This document shows positions 8,134-16,071 of a DNA stretch of 42,194 nt, piece after piece. Source of the stretch: Deltaproteobacteria bacterium (GTDB lineage: Bacteria; Desulfobacterota; Binatia; UBA9968); contig JACQUW010000125.1 in NCBI GenBank assembly GCA_016210115.1, forward strand, positions 1 through 42,194. Reading direction: 5' to 3'. The position numbers were made by a program, and so were the translations under genes. The notes under the pieces were generated by a model that was given only the letters and a program-made list of their open reading frames with translations, was not told the DNA's origin and did no database searches. The stretch's first letter is position 1. Each line of letters opens with the position of its first letter.

Positions 8134-8802
8134 TTATCGCACCGCAAAGCAATAAAACAGGCCGGCGCCGCCGGATGATTTCAAGTCTTCCTGGCCGCAG
8201 CCGCGCGAGGCATGCGCGGAGTTCCACGACGATATCCCGGGCGAGCGTCCCTCACGGTCATGGTGACCGACCTGGGCCTTCCCCGGGAGATTGGCGGCAT
8301 TGCCGGCGGTCCAGTTCTGGCAAGTCAGGCCGTCATCCGCCGGATAGGCCGTGCCATCGGGCTGCGACCCGGTCAAAATGTCGTGCTTGTTTGGCTTATC
8401 GCCTCGACCAGGGACCGGGTTCCCTTTTTCGTCCAGCGCCGTCTCCCTTTTGAGATTGTTATTGTCTGAGTGCAGATCGGCGACGTTATCGGCAATCTTC
8501 ACTCCCTTGGCGTTGTACCAGGGACCCTTGCCGATGCGGTCACGCGCGTTCACGGCAGGCTTTCCATCCGCGGCGCTGGCGCTCAGGTAGGCCCGCCAGG
8601 TTCGATTGCCCGCTCCCGCGGCCGCCGCCAGCTTCTGGCAGTGATTGTCGGCGCCCTCCAATCCACCGATATTCGCGCCGTTGCCGGGTCCTTCGCTGGT
8701 CACGAAAAAACTGATCGAGGTTTTCTGCTCCTGCGCGGTGCCCAATGTCATGCCAAATACAGCCAGTATCACCATCGCAAAGGCGAGTTGAAATTTTCTC
8801 AT
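8134..8802 (-). CDS. Secreted lectin-like/DUF1554-like extracellular protein
   Basis: 222 residues from ATG 8802, 8 bases after AGGAGG (an ATG at 8808 is only 2 bases from it). The signal peptide is hydrophobic residues 6-20 ending near GTAQEQ. The mature protein begins with ISFFVTSEGPGNGANIGGLE, followed by GADNHCQKLAAAAGAG and TWRAYLSASA. This pattern is found in bacterial proteins often labelled lectin, which resemble a collagen-NC10/C-type-lectin-like fold. Four cysteines lie in the mature part (HCQ, LTCQNW, RGCGQ, FYCFAVR), enough for two disulfides. Ligand and role are unknown. It has its own candidate promoter and does not appear linked to an operon. Confidence 0.65.
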   Translation of the reverse strand: MRKFQLAFAMVILAVFGMTLGTAQEQKTSISFFVTSEGPGNGANIGGLEGADNHCQKLAAAAGAGNRTWRAYLSASAADGKPAVNARDRIGKGPWYNAKGVKIADNVADLHSDNNNLKRETALDEKGNPVPGRGDKPNKHDILTGSQPDGTAYPADDGLTCQNWTAGNAANLPGKAQVGHHDREGRSPGISSWNSAHASRGCGQEDLKSSGGAGLFYCFAVR

Positions 8803-8885
8803 TTTCATTTCCTCCTCGTTCGCGCCTCGATCGTGGATCCTGGGGGATCGTCCTGCGAACAGAGTTTTTCACCAGACCGCGAGAA

Positions 8886-8914
8886 AGTATACTATTTTAG
8901 GAGTTACCCGTTAA
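8886..8914 (-). promoter_or_regulatory. Candidate sigma70-type promoter for lectin-like gene
   Basis: On the minus strand TTAACG (8914-8909) and TATACT (8891-8886) are 17 bases apart, in an AT-rich patch that stands out from its surroundings. The expected start of transcription is about 75 bases before the ATG at 8802. Confidence 0.4.
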
Positions 8915-9058
8915 GGAGAGAGAAACAGAGCGACTTGGGGTCTGGCCTTCCATTCTGTGGGTTCAGATGGATTGCTGTCATGGTCTATCTTCACTCCTTT
9001 CTTCACGTTGTGGGGAGGAAGAAAGGGAGAAGTCCAGTTATTGAAATCAGGGAGCGGT

Positions 9059-9086
9059 TTGACATAGCCTCAGGGGGTGCGACAAT
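9059..9086 (+). promoter_or_regulatory. Candidate sigma70-type promoter for aldo/keto reductase operon
   Basis: TTGACA (9059-9064) and GACAAT (9081-9086) with a 16-base spacer, about 80 bases upstream of the ATG at 9168. Identified by eye only. Confidence 0.35.
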
Positions 9087-9167
9087 CCTGCGTCAAGGCC
9101 AACCATAAATGAGTAAAGGGATAGTAGAGGTGTGACGCCTGAGGCTCTTTGAAAGGAGGAACGCTTC

Positions 9168-10148
9168 ATGGAATATCGCAAATTCGGCACGACGGATTTT
9201 AGGGTTTCACCTATGGGTCTCGGCTGCATGAGCATGTCGGGCGCATATGGTCCCGCCGACGACACCGAATCGATCGCCACGCTGCACAAGGCATTCGACC
9301 TCGGCATCAATTTCCTGGACACCTCCGCGAGTTACGGCAACGGCCATAACCATGAGCTCATCGCCAAGGCCCTAAAGGGACGGCGGGAACGGATCATCAT
9401 CCACTCGAAATCCGGCAGCCCCCGCACCCCCGATGCCACCGGAGACCGTGGCGGCAGCAGCCCCGCCTACTTGATCAAGACCTGCGAAGAAAGCCTCAAG
9501 CGGCTGGGCATCGACGTTCTCGACATCTTTTGCATGTCGCGAGTCGACCCAAAAGTTCCGATCGAGGAATCCGTCGGAGGGATGGCGCGACTCGTCGAAC
9601 AGGGGAAGGCCCGCTCCATCGCCCTATCCGAAGCCAGCGCGACATCGATCCGCCGTGCCCAAAAGGTGCATCCCATCGTCTCGTTGCAGATGGAATACTC
9701 GCTCTGGTCGCGCGATCCGGAGGCAGGCAATATCCAGGCCTGCCGCGCATTTGGCATGGGGTTCATGGCCTACTCGCCGCTGGGACGCGGCTTTCTCGCC
9801 GGAATGTTCCACGATGCAAAAGAGATTCCCGACAGCGACAGCCGCCGCAAGCATCCACGATTCACACCGGGCAACATCGAGCACAATCTAAGACTCCTCG
9901 CGCAAATGGAAGAATTAGCCACGGAGAAATCGGCTACGCCAGCGCAGTTGGCACTGGCTTGGCTGATGGCCCAGGGCAGTGACATCTTCCCGATCCCAAG
10001 CGCTAAGAGCCGCCGTCACCTCGAGGAGAACGTCAAGGCAATAGGGATCAATCTCACGAAGGACGAACTCGCCAGATTGGATGCGATCATGCCGCCCGGT
10101 GCCGCAGCCGGCCCGCGCACGAAAGATATGGACCGGGTTAATATCTGA
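9168..10148 (+). CDS. Aldo/keto reductase-family protein lacking the catalytic histidine
   Basis: 326 residues, ATG 9168 behind AAAGGAGG. Family landmarks: [25 protein letters not shown] (D51, Y56), IIIHSKSG (K81), [14 protein letters not shown], and the NADPH-binding end [14 protein letters not shown]. It is closest to the YajO/AKR13-type enzymes that usually read LHRVDPxVPIEE. Here the segment is [14 protein letters not shown], so the tetrad histidine is Ser124 (codon TCG 9537-9539). The other three tetrad residues are present. Loss of the histidine usually reduces carbonyl reduction, so substrate or reaction may differ. An SBP gene follows after 26 bases and is probably co-transcribed. Confidence 0.85.
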   Translation: MEYRKFGTTDFRVSPMGLGCMSMSGAYGPADDTESIATLHKAFDLGINFLDTSASYGNGHNHELIAKALKGRRERIIIHSKSGSPRTPDATGDRGGSSPAYLIKTCEESLKRLGIDVLDIFCMSRVDPKVPIEESVGGMARLVEQGKARSIALSEASATSIRRAQKVHPIVSLQMEYSLWSRDPEAGNIQACRAFGMGFMAYSPLGRGFLAGMFHDAKEIPDSDSRRKHPRFTPGNIEHNLRLLAQMEELATEKSATPAQLALAWLMAQGSDIFPIPSAKSRRHLEENVKAIGINLTKDELARLDAIMPPGAAAGPRTKDMDRVNI

Positions 10149-10174
10149 AGAGAACGGATCGCAGGAATTGGAAA

Positions 10175-11227
10175 ATGAAAACGTTTCACAGAAGCATGTT
10201 TTATAGCGTGGCTATAACTGTAGCTGTCGCCGCGCTAATTTCGGGAGTCGCCGGCAAAGCGCGCGGCTCCACCTTACAAAAAGAGGAGCCGGCCAAGACC
10301 GTCCCATCTAAAGAACTGGTTCCTTTGCGACTCGCCTACAGCGCCATCACCGTCAATCAGGCGATTCCGTGGATCAGTCATGAGGCCGGCCTCTTCAGAA
10401 AACAGGGTCTGGAGGTCCAGGTCGTTCACGCCAGCAGCATTACCGCGATGCAGGCGCTTTTGGCGGGGGAGGTGTCGATCGCGCAGTCGGTCACCGACGC
10501 GTGCGTGAGCGCCAACCTCAACGGCGCGGATACTGTCTTCATCGCTTCCATTCTTGACAAGCCCCTCTATAGCTTCATCGTCCATCCGAAAATCAAGACG
10601 CCGCAGGATCTTAAGGGAAAGCGCGTCGGCGTGACAAGATTCGGCAGCACGCCGGACGCGCTGGCGAGGGGGGTGTTGAAAATGTGGGGCCTGGACCCTG
10701 TGACGGATGTTACCTTGGTTCAGCTCAATGAGATGGGGCTCCTGGTCACGGGTTTGGTGAACGACGTGATCGATGCGGCGCCGATCTCGATACCCAACAA
10801 TCTACGGGCGAAGAATCTCGGTTTCGTCGAGCTTTTTGACCTCGCGAAAATCGATAAGACCTACATTACCGGCACCGTCGTGACTACACGGCGATTCATT
10901 GACAGGCAACGCGAAGTCGCCAAGCGCTTCATGAAGGCTTACCTCGAAGGGATCAAGAGATACCTCGATGATGAGGAGTTCAGTGTGCGAGTTATTCAGA
11001 AGTGGACGAGGATGAAGAACCGGGACGAGGTGAAGGAATCCTATGCTATCCAGGCGCGCAACATGCTGAAGGTGCCGCGCACGCCCCCCGCGGGTGTCAA
11101 AACGATTCTCGAGGGTATGGAGAAAATTCCTGCCGCGAAGACCGCGGACCCGCGCCGGTTCATCGATATGGGCTTAATCGACGATCTGGAAAAGGAGGGC
11201 TTTATTAGAGCGCTGTTCAAGGGGTAG
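10175..11227 (+). CDS. NMT1/THI5-like ABC-type solute-binding protein (orphan)
   Basis: 350 residues, ATG 10175 behind AGGA at 8-base spacing. The hydrophobic signal segment runs from about 10 to 26, followed by a charged linker (LQKEEPAKTVPSKE) before the mature domain: LRLAYSAITVNQAIPWISHE, AGLFRKQGLEVQVV and PQDLKGKRVGVTRFGSTPD. It sits directly downstream of the aldo/keto reductase. The longer linker between signal and domain than in its relatives here could be a membrane tether or an uncleaved anchor. No transporter partner genes are nearby. Confidence 0.85.
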   Translation: MKTFHRSMFYSVAITVAVAALISGVAGKARGSTLQKEEPAKTVPSKELVPLRLAYSAITVNQAIPWISHEAGLFRKQGLEVQVVHASSITAMQALLAGEVSIAQSVTDACVSANLNGADTVFIASILDKPLYSFIVHPKIKTPQDLKGKRVGVTRFGSTPDALARGVLKMWGLDPVTDVTLVQLNEMGLLVTGLVNDVIDAAPISIPNNLRAKNLGFVELFDLAKIDKTYITGTVVTTRRFIDRQREVAKRFMKAYLEGIKRYLDDEEFSVRVIQKWTRMKNRDEVKESYAIQARNMLKVPRTPPAGVKTILEGMEKIPAAKTADPRRFIDMGLIDDLEKEGFIRALFKG

Positions 11228-11277
11228 TTTTTAGTTTTTAATTTTTCAGTTTGAGTTCACAGCTCTTAGTAACTCGT

Positions 11278-12000
11278 TTACGGCATTTCTGCCAACAGCC
11301 GCCCATAGCCGCTTTTCGGCTGCCGCACATGCAGCCTTTTTTGGATCTCCCAGCACTGGGCGACTCCCGGATGAATCACCGGGACCTGGAGATCTTGCTC
11401 CAGCGCTTCGATGATATCCAGAATGCGAAGTTTCCCGCCTTGAAAGTAGATCCCTTCGGCTCCGGGATATTTGAGGAAAGCCTTTTTGATAAGCGCGTAG
11501 ACCTCTCCTGACGAAAGTTTCCCCACCTCTTCCCAGGGAACCGGAATTCTTTCTATGGCCAGCACGTTGAACCCCGCGTCGGTAAAGTATCTGGCGACGA
11601 TGCTGGTATCCTCGAAGTCATAGCCCGCCCCGACGAATTTGTTGATCTTGAGCGCTCTCAAAGCGGCAATCTGGTTGGTTCCGGAGGTAAAGATGGGGAT
11701 CCCGAACTTATTCTCCCACTTATCGATAAGTTCCTGTTCCCCCTTGTAGCCGAGGAGCATAAAGGGCGGCGTTCCCGCGGCGTGAATCAGATCGACCTGA
11801 TCCTCGGCAAGCTCCGCGATCTTATCTTCGTACGCCGAGAGCGCCGCGCGAAACTCCTCGATCTTGCCATGCTTGATGTTGTTGAAAAGCGGAATGATCC
11901 CGATTCCTTCGGGCAGCATCCGAATCAACTCTTCCAAAGAGCCCGATCCCCTCGTCGGCTTTATCAGCCCGACCAGACCGCGCCAGCCTCCGTTCGACAT
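11278..12000 (-). CDS. Asp/Glu racemase / maleate isomerase-superfamily protein lacking active-site cysteines
   Basis: 240 residues, ATG 12000 behind GGGAGG. The pattern follows the maleate cis-trans isomerase/arylmalonate decarboxylase branch: GLIKPTRGSGSLEELIRMLP, GIGIIPLFNNI, VDLIHAAGTPPFMLLG, FTSGTNQIAALRAL and LRILDIIEALEQDLQVPVI. These enzymes use one or two cysteines, one in a yaCTs-type motif and one in a motif seven residues before the LD pair. Here those positions are Gly76 (HAAGTPP) and Gly188 (YFQGGK). The only cysteine, C216, is in the late VAQCWE segment. It therefore cannot work by the usual cysteine mechanism and may bind ligand or use another base. It has a candidate promoter and a palindrome upstream. 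Confidence 0.75.
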   Translation of the reverse strand: MSNGGWRGLVGLIKPTRGSGSLEELIRMLPEGIGIIPLFNNIKHGKIEEFRAALSAYEDKIAELAEDQVDLIHAAGTPPFMLLGYKGEQELIDKWENKFGIPIFTSGTNQIAALRALKINKFVGAGYDFEDTSIVARYFTDAGFNVLAIERIPVPWEEVGKLSSGEVYALIKKAFLKYPGAEGIYFQGGKLRILDIIEALEQDLQVPVIHPGVAQCWEIQKRLHVRQPKSGYGRLLAEMP

Positions 12001-12027
12001 GATTGCCTCCCAGAATGAATCAACCCA

Positions 12028-12056
12028 AGCTTAGGGGCGCCGTGACAGCGTGTCAA
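12028..12056 (-). promoter_or_regulatory. Candidate sigma70-type promoter for racemase-like gene
   Basis: On the minus strand TTGACA (12056-12051) and TAAGCT (12033-12028) are 17 bases apart, ending 28 bases before the ATG at 12000. The -35 box is a perfect match and the -10 box is weak (3 of 6). Confidence 0.35.
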
Positions 12057-12089
12057 TCGCTACAGCCAAAAGGCCGGAAGGGTTTCGCG

Positions 12090-12107
12090 TTTGCTCAATT
12101 GCGCAAT
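12090..12107. promoter_or_regulatory. Palindromic candidate operator, copy B
   Basis: TTTGCTCAATTGCGCAAT lies about 90 bases upstream of the racemase-like gene start at 12000 and just upstream of its candidate -35 box. It shares the 14-base core CGTTTGCTCAATTG and the following NGCAA with the site at 4449-4466. The symmetric core TTGC-N-CAATTG-N-GCAA suggests binding of a dimeric regulator. Confidence 0.5.
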
Positions 12108-12130
12108 CCGCAACAATCACCGGGCAACCG

Positions 12131-12369
12131 CTACCAGTTGGATCCTTTGCTTACTGTTAAGAACGCTCGGAGATCGTGGAGTGCTTTTTTTTGCTCCGAC
12201 TCGGCGTACTCAGGCACCTTGGTCGTGAATAATCCGGCCTACTCCACTCATTGCCGACCAGAATATGATACAGAAAATACTGCACCAGCATGGCATCCGT
12301 GGAAGTATTCATCCTGTTGCTCCCAACGGCGTGTTCCGCATCATAGAATGGAGCATAGGTTAACGCCAT
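12131..12369 (-). pseudogene. Small gene disrupted by a frameshift
   Basis: An ATG at 12369 follows a strong GGAGG site at 6-base spacing. The first frame gives a protein-like start (MALTYAPFYDAEHAVGSNRM, then TDAMLVQYFLYHILVGNEW), which then degenerates into Ser/Arg/Lys-rich sequence with a stop at 12157. In another frame the same strand continues with a protein-like stretch, GLFTTKVPEYAESEQKK followed by ALHDLRAFLTVSKGSNW, ending in TAG at 12131. Joining them by one frameshift near 12200-12225 gives a protein of roughly 75-80 residues. The HAVG...DAMLVQYFL pattern faintly recalls small peptidoglycan-binding-like hypothetical proteins, but I do not identify it. It follows lysJ by about 60 bases on the same strand. 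It could be a true pseudogene, a sequencing error or programmed frameshifting. Confidence 0.55.
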
Positions 12370-12432
12370 CTTATCCTCCGGTGATTAAATGAGTGATATT
12401 GTTTCCGTGATGATCACTGCCGCTGACGTGTC

Positions 12433-13593
12433 TTAGCCGGATCGCAAGACTTCCGCCACTTTGTCCGCGACAAAATCCAGCTCTTCCCGGCTGATCGTTA
12501 GAGGAGGGAGAAATCTCATGACCGTGGCGCCCGCCGGGAGCGCCAGCACGCCCTTTTCCATGAGCTTCATCAGATAAGGAGTTGATTTCGTTTTTAGCTC
12601 AATCCCTACCATCAGACCGAGGTGCCTTATTTCCCTGACAATTTGGAATTCACGCGCTTTGAGCCGGGAAACAAAGTATTCCCCCTTTTCCCTGGCCTGC
12701 TCATCCAGCCGGTTCTCCAGCATATATTCGATTGCCGCGATGCCGGCGGCGCACGATAAAGGGTTGCCCCCGAAGGTGCTGCCGTGCTTTCCCGTAGGAG
12801 GCTGGACTTGGTCAGAACAGAGCACCGCGCCCATCGGCACGCCTCCGGCAATGGCTTTTGCCACGCACAGGATATCGGGCTCGACAGCGAAGCGCTGGCA
12901 CGCGAACATTTTTCCGGTACGGCAAAATCCCGTCTGGACCTCGTCGAGGATCAGCAACAGTCCCCGCTCGTCGCATAGCTGCCTTACTTTTGCAAAGTAA
13001 TCCGGGTCGCCGACATGCACTCCGCCTTCGCCCTGTACCGGCTCCAGGATGATGCCTGCGCTCTGGTCAGTTACCTTCTCCGCCAGCTTCTCAAATTGAT
13101 TGAAGGGGACATAATGGAAACCCGGGACGATGGGCTCGAACTCTTTTCTGTACTCGGGATTGAAAGTGGCGCTCAGCGCTCCCATGGTCCTGCCGTGAAA
13201 CCCGCGCATCGCGGTAATAAACTCTTTTTTCCCAGTCGTAAAGCGCGTGAACTTGATCGCCGCCTCGATCGCCTCGGTTCCTGAGTTGCAGAGAAAAGCT
13301 CTTTTGAGCCTCGCGGGCGCGATGCTCAGGAGCCTCTCCAAAAAAAGCGCGCGAGTATCATTGTGGAAAGTGCCGGCGCAGCTTATAAGCGAGCGCGCCT
13401 GTTTTTCAATGGCCTGTACGATTCTCTCATTACAATGGCCCAGGCTCGCAACGCCATGACCGGCAACACAGTCGACGTACTCCCTTCCCTTATCGTCCCA
13501 GACTTTGGCGTTTTTCCCGCGCACCAGCACAATCTCCCGCTTGAAGTAAACGTCAAACTCGCATCTCTTTTCCAGCTCGATGAAGTCCGTCAT
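12433..13593 (-). CDS. lysJ: LysJ-type aminotransferase ([LysW]-semialdehyde transaminase)
   Basis: 386 residues. ATG 13593 overlaps the lysZ stop by four bases (ATGA), indicating translational coupling. It is a class III PLP aminotransferase: YVDCVAGHGVASLGH, LCNSGTEAIEAAIKF (PLP phosphate site), MRGFHGRTMGALSAT, LILDEVQTGFCRTG, VAKAIAGGVPMG (Schiff-base Lys246) and GSTFGGNPLSCAA. In the carrier-protein pathway it converts the LysW-bound semialdehyde to LysW-bound lysine or ornithine, using glutamate as donor. On its own the sequence would be called acetylornithine aminotransferase; the operon context makes LysJ the better call. Lysine versus ornithine specificity is not readable from sequence. 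Confidence 0.88.
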   Translation of the reverse strand: MTDFIELEKRCEFDVYFKREIVLVRGKNAKVWDDKGREYVDCVAGHGVASLGHCNERIVQAIEKQARSLISCAGTFHNDTRALFLERLLSIAPARLKRAFLCNSGTEAIEAAIKFTRFTTGKKEFITAMRGFHGRTMGALSATFNPEYRKEFEPIVPGFHYVPFNQFEKLAEKVTDQSAGIILEPVQGEGGVHVGDPDYFAKVRQLCDERGLLLILDEVQTGFCRTGKMFACQRFAVEPDILCVAKAIAGGVPMGAVLCSDQVQPPTGKHGSTFGGNPLSCAAGIAAIEYMLENRLDEQAREKGEYFVSRLKAREFQIVREIRHLGLMVGIELKTKSTPYLMKLMEKGVLALPAGATVMRFLPPLTISREELDFVADKVAEVLRSG

Positions 13594-14381
13594 TGGATGG
13601 TCGTCCCTTTTCCTGCCAGCGCGTCCTTGATTGGATGCTCGCTCCTGCCGTCACTCATCATCACGATGGTCTTCTCGTCTTCCAGGAGTTTTCTCAGAGC
13701 GAGTATCTTGCGCTTCATGCGCCCGTGGACCTGCTCCTCCCGCCTTTGCAACTCGTCTTTTGAGAGTCTCGGAATCAATGTCTTCTCGTCATCCTTGTCC
13801 TCCAGAAACCCCGGCGCCTCGATCAGTTGAATGATTTTTTCCGCGTGAAGCGCCTGCTGTAGCACTGTGACGATGTCATCGTTTTCCGTATTAATCGCAA
13901 AGCGGTTCTCGTCGAGAATGGGAATGCAGATAACCGGCGCATAACCGTGATCCATCAAGAGCTCGAGCAGCTCTTTATTGACGCCCTTCGGCTTGCCTGA
14001 ATAATCTCTGAGCAGGATCGTTTTTTCTCCCTGGCGCACCCTTATTCCCTTGTTTCTTTCCCCCTGCACTAATTGACCGTCGATGCCCGAAAGCCCAACG
14101 GCATTGATGCCGTGCCGCTGGCAAAGCTCTACCAGCCGCTTGTTCTGAATTCCGGAATAGCCCATCATGATCGCGTCGATGGCGCGCTCGTCCGAAAGAA
14201 CACTGGAGTAGCCCGAGACGGAGGTCACCACCTTTGTGGGATTTCCCAGCTTCTCGGCGATCTCGTCCCGAACGGCGTTCGCGCCGTGAACGATCAGGAA
14301 TTTTTCCCGCAGCTCCGCCAGATCTTTCACGATCCCTTCCAGGTTGATCTCTTTACCGCCGCCGATCTTGACGATGATCAT
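13590..14381 (-). CDS. lysZ: LysZ-type amino-acid kinase ([LysW]-aminoadipate/glutamate kinase)
   Basis: 263 residues. ATG 14381 overlaps the stop of the upstream amidotransferase (ATGA), which fixes the start; the frame itself is open further upstream. Amino-acid kinase fold: MIIVKIGGGKEI (phosphate loop), VHGANAVRDEIAEKLG, RAIDAIMMGYSG, GINAVGLSGIDG, INTENDDIV and SDGRSEHPIKDALAGKGTTI. It would phosphorylate the side-chain carboxylate of the residue attached to LysW, just as ArgB does for acetylglutamate. The second glycine loop reads VHGAN instead of the more usual VHGGG, as in some LysZ-like proteins. It is the fifth gene in a six-gene operon. Confidence 0.87.
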   Translation of the reverse strand: MIIVKIGGGKEINLEGIVKDLAELREKFLIVHGANAVRDEIAEKLGNPTKVVTSVSGYSSVLSDERAIDAIMMGYSGIQNKRLVELCQRHGINAVGLSGIDGQLVQGERNKGIRVRQGEKTILLRDYSGKPKGVNKELLELLMDHGYAPVICIPILDENRFAINTENDDIVTVLQQALHAEKIIQLIEAPGFLEDKDDEKTLIPRLSKDELQRREEQVHGRMKRKILALRKLLEDEKTIVMMSDGRSEHPIKDALAGKGTTIQ

Positions 14382-15013
14382 CGAAAGGACCTCACGGCGC
14401 CGCTGGGGATCTTTTCCCACGTCCCTCCCGGAAGGCTCTCCGAACAGATCCACAGTTCGTCTTCCGAGCGCCGGCAGTGGAGCGTAAAGTAGTCGGGATC
14501 CTCGTTGAACAGAGACGCCACGTAAACGCTTTCTGTATCCGCGATCATGATGTTCATAGCTCTTATGTACCGCGTTCTCTTTTCTATGACTTCGGTGCCT
14601 TTTGTCAGCGCCTGGAGCATATCTCCCCGATCGAATCGTTTGATGTGGTTAAAAACTCTCTCGGCTCCGATTCTGCCCTTCTCTGAGATCCGCACCCCCC
14701 TCAGCTCCCCGTTAAAGATAAAGACGTACCGGCCGTCGAAAAACGGCATGTTGTTTTCGACGGCGATTCCCTCATCTTTGAAAGCGCTTCGCGCATGTCC
14801 CAAAAGCAATCGGGTTCTTCCGAACCGGGACAAGTCGTCGTCCCAAATGGGCAGGATGTTTTTGTAAATCTCCCATCGGGCATCTCGAAGGTAAGCGCAG
14901 CCCCATCCGTGGCCCTGAAATTCCTTGCTGTTCCTGGCAATCTCAGCGAAAGGCGCCAACCGTTCCTGAATGTCAAACTCCCGCTCAGTCTTGACCAGAA
15001 GAAGCCGGCACAT
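14378..15013 (-). CDS. Class II glutamine amidotransferase embedded in the lys operon
   Basis: 211 residues. The protein starts MCRLLLV, placing the Ntn-type nucleophile Cys at position 2 as in YafJ/DUG3-type class II amidotransferases. Other landmarks are QGHGWG (34-38), LLLGHARSAF (R75), FIFNGELRG (N101, G102) and the closing CSESLPGGTWEKIPSG. It begins 2 bases after the lysY stop and overlaps lysZ by ATGA, so it is fully integrated in the transcript. No synthase domain is fused, so the acceptor of the released ammonia is unknown. Class II amidotransferases are not part of the described LysW pathway, which makes its position notable. Confidence 0.82.
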   Translation of the reverse strand: MCRLLLVKTEREFDIQERLAPFAEIARNSKEFQGHGWGCAYLRDARWEIYKNILPIWDDDLSRFGRTRLLLGHARSAFKDEGIAVENNMPFFDGRYVFIFNGELRGVRISEKGRIGAERVFNHIKRFDRGDMLQALTKGTEVIEKRTRYIRAMNIMIADTESVYVASLFNEDPDYFTLHCRRSEDELWICSESLPGGTWEKIPSGAVRSFR

Positions 15014-15015
15014 GG

Positions 15016-16071
15016 CTAAATCGGGTGCAGGCCCGGGAATTCCAATCCCTCGGTCTCATCGAAGCCGTGCATGATATTGAAGGCCTGCACGGCCTGGCCC
15101 GCCGCTCCCTTGACTAAATTGTCGATGGCGCTGATGACGACGACCCGGTTGCTTTTTTCATCTTTGACAAAGCCGATATCGCAGTAATTGGTTCCCGCCA
15201 GGAGCTTGGGCTCCGGGTACCTGTGGATTCCGTCGCTCTCCTTTACGATCCGGATGAAAGGCTCTTTCCCATAGGCCTCCCTATAAAGCTTCCAGATATC
15301 TTTCTCCTCGAGCTTCTCTTTCAAGAAGAGATGGCAAGTCGCCAATGCGCCGCGGACCATCTCGATGGACGTTACGGAGAAATGGACCTGAATCGGCTCT
15401 CCCGAACCGAGCTCCTGGATGATTTCGGCGCAATGACGGTGGCCCGTAGGCATAAAGGAGCGCACGGCGCCGCTTCTTTCCGGATGATGCGAGGACGGCC
15501 CCGGGCTGTTTCCCCCTTCGCTCGATCCCACTTTCACCTCGACGACGGTTTTATCCGTTTCCAGAAGCCTCCGCTTGAAAAACGGATAAAGGCCGAGAAT
15601 CGTCACGGTCGCATTACAGCCGGCGCTCGAGACAAACCGGGCTCCTTTCATCTCTTCCCGATGCAATTCCGGAATCCCATAGACGAAGTCCCGGAGCAGC
15701 TCCGGACAGGCATGGGGCTTGTGATACCATTCCCGGTACTCGCTCTCTCGATTGAGCCGGAAGTCAGCGCTCAAGTCTACGATGCGCGGGGCGATTTTCT
15801 TAAACTCCGCGATCCTCTCCATGGCTTGCCCATGGGGCAGGCATAAGAACAGCACATCACAAGGCCGGAGCTCTTTAAGGCTGGAAAATTGGAGCTGCGC
15901 CCTCTTGCGCAGGTTAGGATGGGCCTTGAAAACAAACTTTCCAGTCTGGCTTTCCGAGCTAACCTGCGCGATTTCGGCCCGGGGATGAGAAAGGAGCAGC
16001 CGGAGCAGCTCGCCGCCGGCATAGCCGGAGCCACCTGCGATTGAGACCTTTATCTTATCCACCACGCTCAC
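15016..16071 (-). CDS. lysY: LysY/ArgC-type [LysW]-aminoacyl-phosphate reductase
   Basis: About 351 residues. The start falls within the lysX 3' end; GTG 16071 has AGGTGG at 6-base spacing, and GTGs at 16065 and 16062 are alternatives. NAD(P)-binding start [19 protein letters not shown], then [27 protein letters not shown], the catalytic cysteine in [16 protein letters not shown], and [20 protein letters not shown]. The [12 protein letters not shown] and [10 protein letters not shown] segments are typical of the LysY branch rather than classical ArgC. It reduces the LysW-bound acyl phosphate to a semialdehyde. It sits between lysX (overlapping) and the amidotransferase. Confidence 0.88.
   Translation of the reverse strand: MSVVDKIKVSIAGGSGYAGGELLRLLLSHPRAEIAQVSSESQTGKFVFKAHPNLRKRAQLQFSSLKELRPCDVLFLCLPHGQAMERIAEFKKIAPRIVDLSADFRLNRESEYREWYHKPHACPELLRDFVYGIPELHREEMKGARFVSSAGCNATVTILGLYPFFKRRLLETDKTVVEVKVGSSEGGNSPGPSSHHPERSGAVRSFMPTGHRHCAEIIQELGSGEPIQVHFSVTSIEMVRGALATCHLFLKEKLEEKDIWKLYREAYGKEPFIRIVKESDGIHRYPEPKLLAGTNYCDIGFVKDEKSNRVVVISAIDNLVKGAAGQAVQAFNIMHGFDETEGLEFPGLHPI

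Larger units (their letters stand above)
8803..9167. other. Divergent intergenic region
   Basis: About 365 bases between the minus-strand lectin-like gene and the plus-strand aldo/keto reductase. It holds one candidate promoter in each direction, listed separately. No supported small gene or repeat was seen. Confidence 0.5.

Noticed and set aside
12003-12392. 129-codon plus-strand open frame in the gap before lysJ
   Set aside because: Composition is not protein-like and it is antisense to the frameshifted small gene, which has a strong ribosome site and better coding character.
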